A DNA stretch of 64,000 bases, taken from NCBI GenBank assembly GCA_037969585.1, contig JBBKXR010000298.1, positions 5,492-69,491 on the forward strand. Direction: 5' to 3'. Below the pieces are notes generated by a model. It saw nothing but the letters and a program-made list of their open reading frames with translations. It had not been told where the DNA came from and ran no database searches. Both the position numbers and the translations under genes were made by a program. This DNA comes from JBBKXR01 sp037969585. GTDB lineage: Bacteria > Verrucomicrobiota > Verrucomicrobiia > Verrucomicrobiales > DEV007. Below, piece by piece: positions 17,031 through 26,176 of the stretch. Every line of letters begins with the position of its first letter. The stretch's first letter is position 1.

Positions 17031-18300
17031 GATTCATCGGCAATTCACGCTCTGTCCCAGGTGGGCGTTCTGCCGTTCCCGCCGGCAATTCGACATAAAA
17101 TGAGTTGCCCTCACCCGTCGCCTTCCAGCCAACGGATCCTGCCATCAGCTCGGTCAATTTATGCGCGATCGACAAGCCCAGCCCTACCCCACCACCCCGT
17201 CGTGAAAGCCGGTCATCTGCTTGATAAAAACGCTCGAAGATCCGTTTCGCCTCGTCAGCCTCCAGCATTCCTCCCCGATCGCTGACAGCAAAGATCACTC
17301 GCCCGCCGCTCGCATCCGCCGACAGCGCGATGGCGGAATTTTCGGGCCCGTACTTTATCGCATTGTCGAGCAGGTTATCTAACACCGCCACCAGCGCGTC
17401 ACGATTGGCCAGAACCGTTGCCACCGCTCCGCCATCGCATTTGATCTCAATCTGCATACCGCGCTCGCTCGCCCGGGGCAACATCGACAGCCTGATCTCC
17501 TGCAGCAAGCTGCCGACATCTACCGTTGCCAGCGGCAAACGCACCTCGCCGCGCTCCAGGCGACTTGAGGTCAGGAACTGTTCCGCCAAGCGAGCTAAGC
17601 GATGATTTTCCTGCAGCAAAATGCGATGATATTCGTCGCGTTGTGCATCGTCGGTGATTGCACCATCCGACAAGGTCTCGAGCATCACTCGCATCGACGC
17701 CAACGGAGTTTTCATCTCGTGCGAAACGGTGCTCATCAAGTCCGCCTTGAGCCCATCGACGCGAATGCGACGACTCACCACGAAGTACGATAACCCTGCC
17801 ACCAGCACTACTGCCACGATGATCATCGCGGCCTTGCGGTAGGTGTCGTGCAAGTTTTCGTCGATACTGTCCGGCAGCTCGACGTAACCGTCCAGCCGAA
17901 CCACCCAGTTCTCAAATGCTCCATCAGATAGCCGCGCGATCATGGCATCACGCGTCACTCGTCCACCCACTTCCGCACTGACCCTGCCATTTGGCGATTC
18001 GGCACGCGCTGAAACTCCGTCGCCGAAAATTCGTCGCGCGTAGCCGGCCAGTGCACCGGCGTCCGCCTCCGTCCATGCGCGCCCCTTATCTGCCTCTACC
18101 GCCAGCGAATAGCGATCGAGATAGCGAGCTAACCGATCACGATAAACCGAACTTGCCTCACTAACCGCCACATCCCGCTCACGCTGTGCGCTGTCGAGCA
18201 TCATGCGCACCATCAAAACCGTCGGCACCAACGGCAACAACGCCAATAATACCAACAGCCCGCGCAACTGCCGTCGATTGATCCATACACCACCTTTCAC
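17023..18300 (-). CDS. Membrane sensor histidine kinase
   Basis: A 425-residue kinase starting with GTG. TM1 is about 12-32, an extracytoplasmic sensor of about 120 residues follows, and TM2 is about 157-176. The HisKA box VSHEMKTPLASMRV has the phospho-acceptor His194. The ATPase domain shows the N box LDNLLDNAIKYGPE, the D341-containing SDRGG and the glycine box RGGGVGLGLS. No HAMP or PAS domain is evident between TM2 and the H box. It should autophosphorylate and pass phosphate to the overlapping downstream regulator. The sensed signal is unknown; no similarity of the sensor region is recognised. Confidence 0.93.
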   Translation of the reverse strand: MKGGVWINRRQLRGLLVLLALLPLVPTVLMVRMMLDSAQRERDVAVSEASSVYRDRLARYLDRYSLAVEADKGRAWTEADAGALAGYARRIFGDGVSARAESPNGRVSAEVGGRVTRDAMIARLSDGAFENWVVRLDGYVELPDSIDENLHDTYRKAAMIIVAVVLVAGLSYFVVSRRIRVDGLKADLMSTVSHEMKTPLASMRVMLETLSDGAITDDAQRDEYHRILLQENHRLARLAEQFLTSSRLERGEVRLPLATVDVGSLLQEIRLSMLPRASERGMQIEIKCDGGAVATVLANRDALVAVLDNLLDNAIKYGPENSAIALSADASGGRVIFAVSDRGGMLEADEAKRIFERFYQADDRLSRRGGGVGLGLSIAHKLTELMAGSVGWKATGEGNSFYVELPAGTAERPPGTERELPMNHV

Positions 18301-18368
18301 CCTGACAAGTGTGCCAGAATCGGAATGGAAATGCCAGCAGGGAAAGCAGGTGGGTTGAGGCTATCCCT

Positions 18369-20810
18369 TCACTTGGCACTGCCCGACTTACCGCCACCCG
18401 ACTTGCCGCCGCCATCCGAAGGACGCGAACCGAGACCGGCCTCGATGGTCTCCATTTCTCCGTCGTTTTCGCGACGGATTTCGACGCCATGCTGGCGCAA
18501 CAGAGTGCCGCGAGCGCGGTCGAGAGAGGTGAACGATACATTGTAGAGCACGACGCTCACCAAGAATTGTTCCTCGGAGGATTCGTTGCGCTCGATCGAG
18601 TCGAGGATCAACTGCAACTGATAACCAACAGTGCGTTCGTCATCGGTGTCGACATCGAGACGTCCTTCCAGTTGCTCAAGTTCCTCGCGAGTGGCGAGAA
18701 CGGCCTGATACTTGCCCTGCATGTCACGATACGAGGTGCGCAATTCTTGGTAGGCAACGATCGCTTCAAGCAGAACGTTATCGATGGTAGCGCGCAGTTG
18801 ATGTTGTTGCTGGCGAAGCTCGTAATTGCGGCGTGAAACGCGGGCCTTGGCAAAATTGCGTTCCCAGGGAACTTGAAATTGGACACCAGCCAACCAGCCG
18901 AGATCGTTGTTGGTATTGTCGTCATAGGCGCCACCCAGATCACGGTTGGCATCGAGTCCGGCGGAAGTGGCTTCGAGAATGAGGTTCAAGGTCGGCAGCA
19001 GGTCGCGCTTCTGCTGATCACGCAGCAGACCCGCCGCTTTGACTTGATAGACGCTCTGTAGTACTTCGGCGCGGTTGGTGATGGCATCGAGCGCCACTTC
19101 ACGAATGTTTTCCTTGGGACCGCCGAGAATCGGCGAGGTCGACGGAACGAACTCGTTGCTCGAACCGAGGCTGTATTCCGGATCGTTGACCAGAGCACGA
19201 AGACGGGCTTCGGAGGTGCGAATCGCCATCGCACTGCGGATCAGAGATGCACGACGCTGCGCCAGTGATGAGCGGGCGCGCAGCAGTTCGCTGAGGTTGG
19301 CGCTTTCATCGACACCTTGGCGTCCTTGAAGCTGTCCGACAATACCCTCGGTGCGGTCGACCAGATTTCGCTTCTGCAGATAGCCGGCACGGGCGAGATA
19401 GACGCCCCAATAAGCACGATTCACTTCGAGAAGGTAAGACTCCAGTTGCCGCAGGTACTCGGCGGCGGCCATTTTTGAGTCCAGCTTGGCGACTTTAAGA
19501 CGGGTCGTGTTGTAATGATAGCCTCCGCCAGCCAGCAGCGGTTGAGTCACCGAGACGACAATTTCGGACGAGGTCTGCGGGTTCGGGCTGGTGAACTGCG
19601 AGTTGTTGTCGAGCGTCGACAGTCGATTTGACAGGGCGACTTCGGTGCCGGTGACGAATTGCTTGCGCACGCCGATCTCGCCCTCGGTGCGGTCTTCGAG
19701 AAATCGCCCACCGACTTGACCGGTGGTCAGTTCTGAACTGGTCGGTTCGTCGAGATGAGAGGTGCGACCATCGATGAACGAAATGATATCAAATTGGCCA
19801 CGGGCCTCCTGAATGCCGGTTTCGCGAATCAACGGAATTTCACTGAAGGCTTTGACCTGGTGAGAATTTTCCAGCGCACTGGCGTAGACCCCGAACAGCC
19901 CGCGGCTGACTCGCTGTTGACTGCCCCAGATCTGGCGAGTGATCGCTCCGCTCCACGGTGCGTCGAAGCCTTTTGGGACATTAGGCAACGAGGCAAAGTC
20001 GAGGCCCATCTCGAGATCGTTGACCCCATCTGCACGCTCGGCGTAGAGCGAGGTGACGGCTTCGATAATGCGATCGATCTGCGTTTCTGTCCGCGCACTC
20101 TTGGTGTGCGGCATATCGGTGTGCGGAAAGCGATTCATACCATCCGACTGCGATTCAAGCTCGATCAAAGTGCGACCGTTACCCGTTCCCGCAGGCTCGA
20201 CACCAGCATGTGCGCCGAACGGAGCGGCGGCTACCGCAGCGCCGCTGGATACGGATTGGCCTTCGCCGACCGAGGTACTGTTTGAGAGCACTGTATCAGG
20301 AGATGGGTCAAAATCGGATTCCGACGGAATCGGAGGCTGCGGCACAGCGACGACTGTTTCGGGCGCTTGGTCTTTGCCCCGACGAAAAAGACGACTTAAA
20401 AAGCCACGCCTTTTCTTCGGCTCAGCCGCTGATTCAGTCACTACAGCCGTCCGGGAGACAGGCGCTGTCTGCGATTGTCCAGTTTTTGCCTCGTGTTCGG
20501 CGAGGGCCTGGTCGGCGGCTGCCGCCTCTTCGGCCGTGTTCGCGAAAATCGCCCGGGGTTCAGGCCGTAATTCTACATCAGGAGCCGGAGAGCTCGGAAC
20601 CATGGGATCACCGCCACGAACCGCATTCGCTGCAGCTTCGGCACCGCTTTGCCGCTTGGACAGCGGATCACTTCCGCCTTCAGACTGCTGCGCAAGACCG
20701 TTAGAAAGCGCGCACAGCGCAATACTCGCACCACACAAGACAGTGAAAAAATTGCTAAAGCGCAAACGACTGGCACTGCTCAGCAAGAGCATTTGGTTAG
20801 AGATCCCCAT
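18369..20810 (-). CDS. TolC-like outer membrane efflux protein with long disordered N-terminal region
   Basis: An 813-residue protein. A hydrophobic export segment (about 15-40) is followed by about 200 low-complexity residues rich in Ala, Pro, Ser and Glu, including a basic patch KKRRGFLSRLFRRGK. The C-terminal 500 residues carry repeated long amphipathic helices (AAAEYLRQLESYLLEVNRAYWGVYLARAGYLQKRNLVDR and a second similar set near the end), the TolC/OEP signature. The extreme C-terminus is Gly/Ser/Lys-rich. ATG 20810 is preferred over an upstream TTG; a second ATG lies at 20792. No inner membrane pump is adjacent, so its partner is elsewhere. The extra N-terminal region is much longer than in TolC. 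Confidence 0.82.
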   Translation of the reverse strand: MGISNQMLLLSSASRLRFSNFFTVLCGASIALCALSNGLAQQSEGGSDPLSKRQSGAEAAANAVRGGDPMVPSSPAPDVELRPEPRAIFANTAEEAAAADQALAEHEAKTGQSQTAPVSRTAVVTESAAEPKKRRGFLSRLFRRGKDQAPETVVAVPQPPIPSESDFDPSPDTVLSNSTSVGEGQSVSSGAAVAAAPFGAHAGVEPAGTGNGRTLIELESQSDGMNRFPHTDMPHTKSARTETQIDRIIEAVTSLYAERADGVNDLEMGLDFASLPNVPKGFDAPWSGAITRQIWGSQQRVSRGLFGVYASALENSHQVKAFSEIPLIRETGIQEARGQFDIISFIDGRTSHLDEPTSSELTTGQVGGRFLEDRTEGEIGVRKQFVTGTEVALSNRLSTLDNNSQFTSPNPQTSSEIVVSVTQPLLAGGGYHYNTTRLKVAKLDSKMAAAEYLRQLESYLLEVNRAYWGVYLARAGYLQKRNLVDRTEGIVGQLQGRQGVDESANLSELLRARSSLAQRRASLIRSAMAIRTSEARLRALVNDPEYSLGSSNEFVPSTSPILGGPKENIREVALDAITNRAEVLQSVYQVKAAGLLRDQQKRDLLPTLNLILEATSAGLDANRDLGGAYDDNTNNDLGWLAGVQFQVPWERNFAKARVSRRNYELRQQQHQLRATIDNVLLEAIVAYQELRTSYRDMQGKYQAVLATREELEQLEGRLDVDTDDERTVGYQLQLILDSIERNESSEEQFLVSVVLYNVSFTSLDRARGTLLRQHGVEIRRENDGEMETIEAGLGSRPSDGGGKSGGGKSGSAK

Positions 20811-20926
20811 TAAAGAGGCCGACTCAAGCAAACCAGAGTGACAATGTCAACTCTGTTCACTTATTATCGCGATTTCACGCCTCGAAAATCGTAATCTTCT
20901 CAAAATTAATAATTTCTTGCGCAGAA

Positions 20927-21775
20927 TTAGCCAAACCGGCCTGATATGTAGTCCTCAGTCTCTGTCCGTGAGGGGTTTGAGAACAACTTCGTGGTCTCGT
21001 CGACCTCGATCAATTCGCCCAGATAGAAGAATGCCGTTCGGTCTGAGACTCGCGTCGCTTGCTGCATATTGTGAGTAACGATGACGATGGTGTATTCTTC
21101 TTTCAGCTGATTGATCAATTCCTCAACCTTGGCGGTAGCGATCGGATCGAGCGCCGAACACGGTTCATCCATCAGCAATATGCGTGGCTTCACGGCGATT
21201 GCGCGCGCGATGCACAGGCGTTGCTGCTGACCACCTGACAGACCGAGGGCACTCTTGTTCAGGCGATCTTTGACCTCTTCCCAGAGGGCCGCACCGCGCA
21301 GGCTTTCTTCGACCACCTGATCGATAACTTCGCGATTGCGCTCGCCGGCAATGCGCAGGCCGTAGGCGAGATTTTCGTAAATGCTCTTGGGAAATGGGTT
21401 CGACTTCTGGAATACCATGCCGACGTGCTTGCGCAGTTCGATGACGTCGACTTTGGGAGAGTGGATGTCGGTATCTAGAATACTTATCCGCCCTTTGCTC
21501 ACCCCGGCTCCGGGGATGAGGTCGTTCATTCGATTGAAGCAACGCAACAGCGTCGACTTGCCGCAACCGGACGGCCCGATGAAGGCGGTCACCTGCCGAT
21601 TGAAAATGTCGAGTGAGATGTCACGCAGCACGTCGACCTTGCCATCGTAGCTGAAATTGACGTCATCGATCTGAATGATCGTCCTCGGAGTCGATGTCTC
21701 GGCGGTCGCCACGGCTGATGAGGTAGTCGCTGGGGTGGCGTTTTCCATAGAATGTTTGGCTTTGGTCATCGTCAT
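20927..21775 (-). CDS. pstB: Phosphate ABC transporter ATP-binding protein
   Basis: A 282-residue ABC ATPase. Walker A GPSGCGKST is at 67-75, the signature LSGGQQQR at 179-186, Walker B ILLMDEP at 199-205 and the switch His in VTHNMQQA. PstB-specific blocks are clear: LLRCFNRMNDLIPGA, VFQKSNPFPKSIYENLAYG and DEPCSALDPIATAKVEELI. A Thr/Ala-rich N-terminal extension of about 30 residues precedes the usual start. It energises phosphate uptake through PstC and PstA, and it is the last pst gene in this run. No phoU follows, although phoU normally accompanies pstB. Confidence 0.97.
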   Translation of the reverse strand: MTMTKAKHSMENATPATTSSAVATAETSTPRTIIQIDDVNFSYDGKVDVLRDISLDIFNRQVTAFIGPSGCGKSTLLRCFNRMNDLIPGAGVSKGRISILDTDIHSPKVDVIELRKHVGMVFQKSNPFPKSIYENLAYGLRIAGERNREVIDQVVEESLRGAALWEEVKDRLNKSALGLSGGQQQRLCIARAIAVKPRILLMDEPCSALDPIATAKVEELINQLKEEYTIVIVTHNMQQATRVSDRTAFFYLGELIEVDETTKLFSNPSRTETEDYISGRFG

Positions 21776-21814
21776 CGTAGATATCTGAACGGGTCTTTTT
21801 TAATGCCTACCTGT

Positions 21815-22984
21815 TTACCATTTCAGCTTCGCACGAGCCCTCACCCTCAACCAGACTGACAGGCCGGCCAGCGCCATGACCAGCAGCATAAAGATGAACA
21901 CGGCGGCGTACTGCATAGGCTCGGTGTATTCAGTTTGAGGTATCTTAGAGGCGACCGTGTAAATGTGATACGGCAGCGCCTGAACTGACTGCCCCAGGAA
22001 ATCGAATACCGCACCGAGCCCCGAACCATCGAGCCCCTGCCACGGCAGTTCATCGCGAAGCGCCACAGCAGCGGTGAACATGATAGGAGCGGTCTCACCG
22101 GCCACCCGAGTGATGCCGAGCACCGATGCGGTTAGGATGCCGGGATAGGCATACGGCAAAACCGATTTGTGAATGGTCTGCCATTTGGTCGCCCCGAGCG
22201 CCAGTGACGCTTCCCGGAACCCCATAGGCACCGCCTTTAGCGACTCTTCACTGGCTGTGATGATGACCGGCAGAATCATTGCGGCGAGGGTAAAGCCGCC
22301 CGCCAACATGCAGGTTCCCCACCCTTGAAAACTAATAAAGTAGCCAAACGGTAACGGAATCGGCGGCACCTCGAAGCCGGGCCGATCAATCGGCGTCTGC
22401 GTGATGACGGGCACGAAAAAGCAAAAGAACATCAAACCGAATAAGCCGAAGACGATCGATGGCACGCCTGCCAAATTGAGAATCGCCAGCCGAATACCAT
22501 CCACCGCTCGCCCTTTACTACTGTATTCACTCAGATAGACGGCGGTAGCGATGCCGATGAACAGCGCAACTACGATGCAGATCGTTATCAGGAAAATGGT
22601 TCCCAAAATCGGACCGCGAACACCGCCCGCTGAAAAAGCGTAGGTGTGCTCGTTGTTGACTACGGCAGATGGATTCTCCGCCTTGTATTCGGTAAACTCA
22701 CCGAATCCCATTGCGATCTTGTCGGCGTCGGCGTCTTCGAAAACGACCAAGGTTTCGGGATCCTTAGTGAACAGATCGGTATTAACTACCGGACCGCCAT
22801 GACCGAAAATTTTGGGAAACACCACGGGCGCTCCCTTGATCGTTATATCGGCGAACACCACCACGGCGCAAAGCACGATGAAGTAGGTAATCGCGCAAAA
22901 TCCCACCTGTACGGTGGCGTCGATCTTCGATCGTCGCGACGTTGAAGCAACGAACGGATTGTTGTCTGAAGATTCCTGATTCAC
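21815..22984 (-). CDS. pstA: Phosphate ABC transporter permease PstA
   Basis: A 389-residue inner-membrane permease with a GTG start. TM1 is about 27-45, then about 80 extracytoplasmic residues (46-124), then the ABC permease core from residue 125. The core includes VYLSEYSSKGRAVDGIRLAILNLAGVPSIVFGLFGLMFF and the EAA loop EESLKAVPMGFREASLALGATKWQTI, both diagnostic for PstA. The loop after TM1 is longer than in proteobacterial PstA, a milder version of the insertion in PstC. It lies 21 nt after pstC and 39 nt before pstB, so the three are one transcript. Confidence 0.96.
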   Translation of the reverse strand: MNQESSDNNPFVASTSRRSKIDATVQVGFCAITYFIVLCAVVVFADITIKGAPVVFPKIFGHGGPVVNTDLFTKDPETLVVFEDADADKIAMGFGEFTEYKAENPSAVVNNEHTYAFSAGGVRGPILGTIFLITICIVVALFIGIATAVYLSEYSSKGRAVDGIRLAILNLAGVPSIVFGLFGLMFFCFFVPVITQTPIDRPGFEVPPIPLPFGYFISFQGWGTCMLAGGFTLAAMILPVIITASEESLKAVPMGFREASLALGATKWQTIHKSVLPYAYPGILTASVLGITRVAGETAPIMFTAAVALRDELPWQGLDGSGLGAVFDFLGQSVQALPYHIYTVASKIPQTEYTEPMQYAAVFIFMLLVMALAGLSVWLRVRARAKLKW

Positions 22985-23005
22985 GATTTAACGAGTGTCT
23001 GAGCC

Positions 23006-25081
23006 TTAAATAGCCTGAAAACGTTTGATGAGGCGCTGAGCAAGAAAATTGATCAGCAGCGAGATAAGGAACAGCACCAAGCCAACCATAAACAACGCTC
23101 GCCAGTGCAGAGACCCGGCATCCACTTCGCCCAATTCCTGAGCAATGATACCGGTCATGGTGTGCGCTGGCTGTGTGAGCACCCCGAGTCCCTTGGTAAA
23201 GTCCGGTATGGCGATCTTGTTACCTGCTACCAACAACACCACCATCGTCTCACCGATGATTCGGCCAAAGCCTAGCAGAATGGCCGCGACGATACCCGAG
23301 AGGGCCGTCGGAACGACAACGCCGAGCACGGTTTGCAATTTGCTCGCCCCGAGCGCCAGCGAACCTTCGGAGAAAGCCGCGGGCACATTGTTGATCGCGT
23401 CTTCAGCCAGCGTGAAAATGGTCGGTATCGCCATAAAGGCGAGCAGCAAGCCTGCAGTGAGGATGTTCAGGCGTTCCGCCATTGGAAATCCAGGCACCCA
23501 CGACAACCACTCGACCTGACTCACCGCCCGCAACGTGGTGCCCAGCACGAGAATTCCGAAAAATCCCAACACCACCGAGGGAATCGCACCGATGAATTCG
23601 ATGATCGGCTTGATCGCATTCTGCTCACTGCGACGCGCCAACTGATTGACGTAAATGGCCGCACCAACCGCGAGCGGCATGCTCACCACGATCGCTACCA
23701 CTGCGATTAGCAATGAACCGATAAACAGCGGCAGCAGGCCATAAAAATCCTGCCAGGAACTGTTGGTGATCCATTCCGTGCCGACGATGAAAGCCATCAT
23801 CGAACGCCCCAACGAGTAGCGCTTGTCGTGACGCCAGTCGGCGATGCGTTGGTGCTGTTTTTCCAGAAAAGGAACGTAGTCGACCAGATGTTGACGAGCT
23901 GTCTGCAAGCCCTTGTCAGCCTGTTTCTCCGTCGCTTTTTCCGGCAACGCCCGGAGAGCCGCAGCGACGTCACGCTGCAATTGCTTCGAAATTTCTGCAT
24001 GTGCGGCGACCGATGCATAGAAAGGTTTCGTCCGTTCGGCGTAGTCGACTTTCGCGATCACCACCGCTTCCGCTTCGGCCATGCGTTTGGCTTTTTCCGC
24101 AGAATCATCGCTGGCCTCCGCAAAACCGATCAACGCCGCCTTGCGCTCCGGCGCGGTTGCTTCGGCTACCGCCTCCGCTTTGATCTCCGTCGCATCTTTG
24201 CGTAACTCTGACCACAACTTCTTGCCGGGTCGAATCGCGGCGTTCAGATCGTTGATGGTCTTTTCGAAATCCGCATGAACAAGCCGAGCCGCTTCCCGAC
24301 GCTCCTCGATGACATCTTCCAGGGCGGCGATAAACACCGGCTTCTCGCCATCGATGAGAGCGTCACCGACGCCTCTGACCACTGAGTCCCACGCGCTATC
24401 AGAGATATGCGGAACATCCTCGACGTCCGACATCTCGATCCTGTCTATCGTTTCGCGAACGCCGTTGATATACAAATTTTTCGCCTTGGTAATTCTCTCG
24501 TCGACCCCCGCCAACGCATTCTCTCCCGCCTCGAGGTCCTTTTCCATGACCGGAGGCACTGGCTCATCCACTGCCTTTTTCGCGTCGACCGCTGAACGCT
24601 TCAGATCGATTTGAAATTCCAAGTCCTCACCCTGCGACGCGAACGAATCTACGCGCTCCGACAACGATTCAACCTCGGATGCTACGTGCCGTTTGACCGC
24701 GCCATAAGCGGCCACCACTGCCTGCTGCTCTACCGAGTCAGCGTTGATCTCCTGATAAAATGCCTGACGCAACTGTCCCATCGCCTGCGAATGAAGCCTG
24801 ACCTCGTCATCGATCAGCGCCACGTATTCCAAACCTGCCATCCGGTAGCGCTTCAGTTCGCGATGATGCTCCGGAAAAAAGCCGAATCCTTCGTGCAAAA
24901 GGAATCCGCAGATCAGCACCAGAATGATGATCGCCACCGTAGCGTTGCCCCCGAAAAAATATCGGATAGCGTCCTGCAAACTGAGACCCAGAAAAGTGCG
25001 CCGACCGCTGGTGAATTGCATCGTCTCCTTAGACGAATCAATCTCGGCAAATGTGCTGGGGGTGTCTGTTGAAGCCTTCAT
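23006..25081 (-). CDS. pstC: Phosphate ABC transporter permease PstC with ~380-residue extracytoplasmic insertion
   Basis: A 691-residue protein, more than twice the usual PstC length of about 300. TM1 (about 47-64) is followed by an insertion from about 65 to 445, rich in Ala, Glu, Lys and Arg and likely to form coiled coils. The permease core occupies about 450-691, with IIEFIGAIPSVVLGFFGILVLG and the EAA loop NNVPAAFSEGSLALGASKLQTV, plus GFGRIIGETMVVLLVAGN. By topology the insertion faces the periplasm, where it could touch PstS or the cell wall. The reading frame is intact with even codon use, so this is not a sequencing error. A candidate operator lies at 25164-25179. Confidence 0.94.
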   Translation of the reverse strand: MKASTDTPSTFAEIDSSKETMQFTSGRRTFLGLSLQDAIRYFFGGNATVAIIILVLICGFLLHEGFGFFPEHHRELKRYRMAGLEYVALIDDEVRLHSQAMGQLRQAFYQEINADSVEQQAVVAAYGAVKRHVASEVESLSERVDSFASQGEDLEFQIDLKRSAVDAKKAVDEPVPPVMEKDLEAGENALAGVDERITKAKNLYINGVRETIDRIEMSDVEDVPHISDSAWDSVVRGVGDALIDGEKPVFIAALEDVIEERREAARLVHADFEKTINDLNAAIRPGKKLWSELRKDATEIKAEAVAEATAPERKAALIGFAEASDDSAEKAKRMAEAEAVVIAKVDYAERTKPFYASVAAHAEISKQLQRDVAAALRALPEKATEKQADKGLQTARQHLVDYVPFLEKQHQRIADWRHDKRYSLGRSMMAFIVGTEWITNSSWQDFYGLLPLFIGSLLIAVVAIVVSMPLAVGAAIYVNQLARRSEQNAIKPIIEFIGAIPSVVLGFFGILVLGTTLRAVSQVEWLSWVPGFPMAERLNILTAGLLLAFMAIPTIFTLAEDAINNVPAAFSEGSLALGASKLQTVLGVVVPTALSGIVAAILLGFGRIIGETMVVLLVAGNKIAIPDFTKGLGVLTQPAHTMTGIIAQELGEVDAGSLHWRALFMVGLVLFLISLLINFLAQRLIKRFQAI

Positions 25082-25163
25082 GGCAGGGGGAAAGATCTCT
25101 AAGATCTATCGGGTCTCTTACTCACTACTCACTCGAATCGCAAAAGCTATTGCAACCGGGAGC

Positions 25164-25179
25164 GTGACGATTTTGACAC
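25164..25179 (+). promoter_or_regulatory. Candidate shared pst operator, pstC copy
   Basis: The 16-mer GTGACGATTTTGACAC lies 82 nt upstream of the pstC start. It matches at 14 of 16 positions the palindrome upstream of pstS (26177-26192, read on the minus strand). Spacing to the start is similar in both. It does not fit the 11-nt direct-repeat spacing of the proteobacterial Pho box. The regulator is unknown. Confidence 0.45.
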
Positions 25180-25191
25180 AGTGCATCCTTG

Positions 25192-25239
25192 AAAAAAAAA
25201 GGTCCGGCAGGAGATCGGATTGCGATTCCCCACCGGGCC
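25192..25239 (-). terminator. Candidate Rho-independent terminator between pstS and pstC
   Basis: Read on the minus strand, GGCCCGG (25239-25233) can pair with CCGGACC (25207-25201) with one C/A mismatch across a 25-nt loop, followed directly by nine T residues (25200-25192). It lies 26 nt after the pstS stop. Attenuation here would give more PstS than permease, the usual stoichiometry for a binding protein. Confidence 0.5.
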
Positions 25240-25264
25240 CGTGAATTCTCAGTAATCGATCGGA

Positions 25265-26080
25265 TTACTTGTTCGGGATGAAGCCAACGCGGTCGACGAC
25301 CTTCTTGGCGACATCGTCAGTCATGGCCCATTCGAGGAACTTGTCAGCCGCTTCGCTGAGCTTTCCACCAACCGTGTAGTAGTAGAGCTTACGAGCGATC
25401 GGGTAGCTGTCCACGTCGCTGGGATCGGCTTTGTAGCCATCAATCGTAGCGGATTTGATACCGTCTTTGCCGGCGTATGCCAGACCGACGTAACCGATGC
25501 CATTGGGGTTCTTGCTGACCTCTTCAGCGATCTGCTCGTTGCCGGCCATTTTCTGGGTGTCAGCGCCGTAGTCGCGCTTGTTCATTGCCAGCTCCTGGAA
25601 GCTCTTGTAGGTGCCCGAGGAAGTGTTCCGGGTGTAAGCCGAGATTGCGCCCGGCTTGCCACCAACTTCACTCCAGTCAGTGATGTCACCCGTAAAAATG
25701 CCTTCGACCTGCTCGAGGCTCAGCTCGCCCACTCTGTTGGCTTCGTTGACCACCACTGCGATCATGTCAGCAGCGGCAACGTGCTCTTTCAAGTCCATGC
25801 CTTTGGAGGTGAATTCGTCTTTTTCGGAGTCTTTCACATCGCGACTCGACATGCCGATGTCGGCGGTGCCGGCAAGCAGGTTGGTGAATGCGGTCGAGGA
25901 ACCCTCGGCGGCGATCTCGAAAGTCGCTTCGTTTCCGGCAGCTTTGTAAGCTTCGGAAAGTTGTGGCACCATCTTGGCACCGAGCGTGTCGGAACCTTTG
26001 ATGACGATTTTGTCTTCGGCCTGCGCTGAACCGATCGCGAGACCGGCGGCAAGCATGGAGAGGAGGACAGTTTTTTTCAT
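25265..26080 (-). CDS. pstS: Periplasmic phosphate-binding protein PstS
   Basis: A 271-residue type II periplasmic binding protein. The signal peptide MKKTVLLSMLAAGLAIGSAQA is cleaved before EDK. The mature part begins with IVIKGSDTLG, followed by AAEGSSTAFTNLLAGTADIGMSSRDVKDSE and YTRNTSSGTYKSF. These are the Ser/Thr/Arg/Asp phosphate-coordinating loops of the PstS family. ATG 26080 starts the signal peptide; the frame extends upstream without meaning. It delivers phosphate to PstCA. A palindromic candidate operator lies 96 nt upstream and a terminator-like hairpin follows. Confidence 0.95.
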   Translation of the reverse strand: MKKTVLLSMLAAGLAIGSAQAEDKIVIKGSDTLGAKMVPQLSEAYKAAGNEATFEIAAEGSSTAFTNLLAGTADIGMSSRDVKDSEKDEFTSKGMDLKEHVAAADMIAVVVNEANRVGELSLEQVEGIFTGDITDWSEVGGKPGAISAYTRNTSSGTYKSFQELAMNKRDYGADTQKMAGNEQIAEEVSKNPNGIGYVGLAYAGKDGIKSATIDGYKADPSDVDSYPIARKLYYYTVGGKLSEAADKFLEWAMTDDVAKKVVDRVGFIPNK

Positions 26081-26176
26081 GGTGTGTCTGTTGTGAGGAG
26101 TTGTTTCTTGGTTATTATCGTTCTTGTGAACGCCGCGAAACTGGTGCTGTTCACCACCCACGTAAAAGCGGATACA

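Noticed and set aside
20053..20841. 262-residue open frame antisense to the TolC-like gene
   Set aside because: Composition and repetitive Ser/Ala/Arg content are those of a shadow frame in GC-rich DNA; the minus-strand protein has clear family motifs.
23006..25081. PstC length explained by a gene fusion error or frameshift
   Set aside because: The insertion is in frame, has coding-like codon use and is bounded by a plausible TM1 and permease core.
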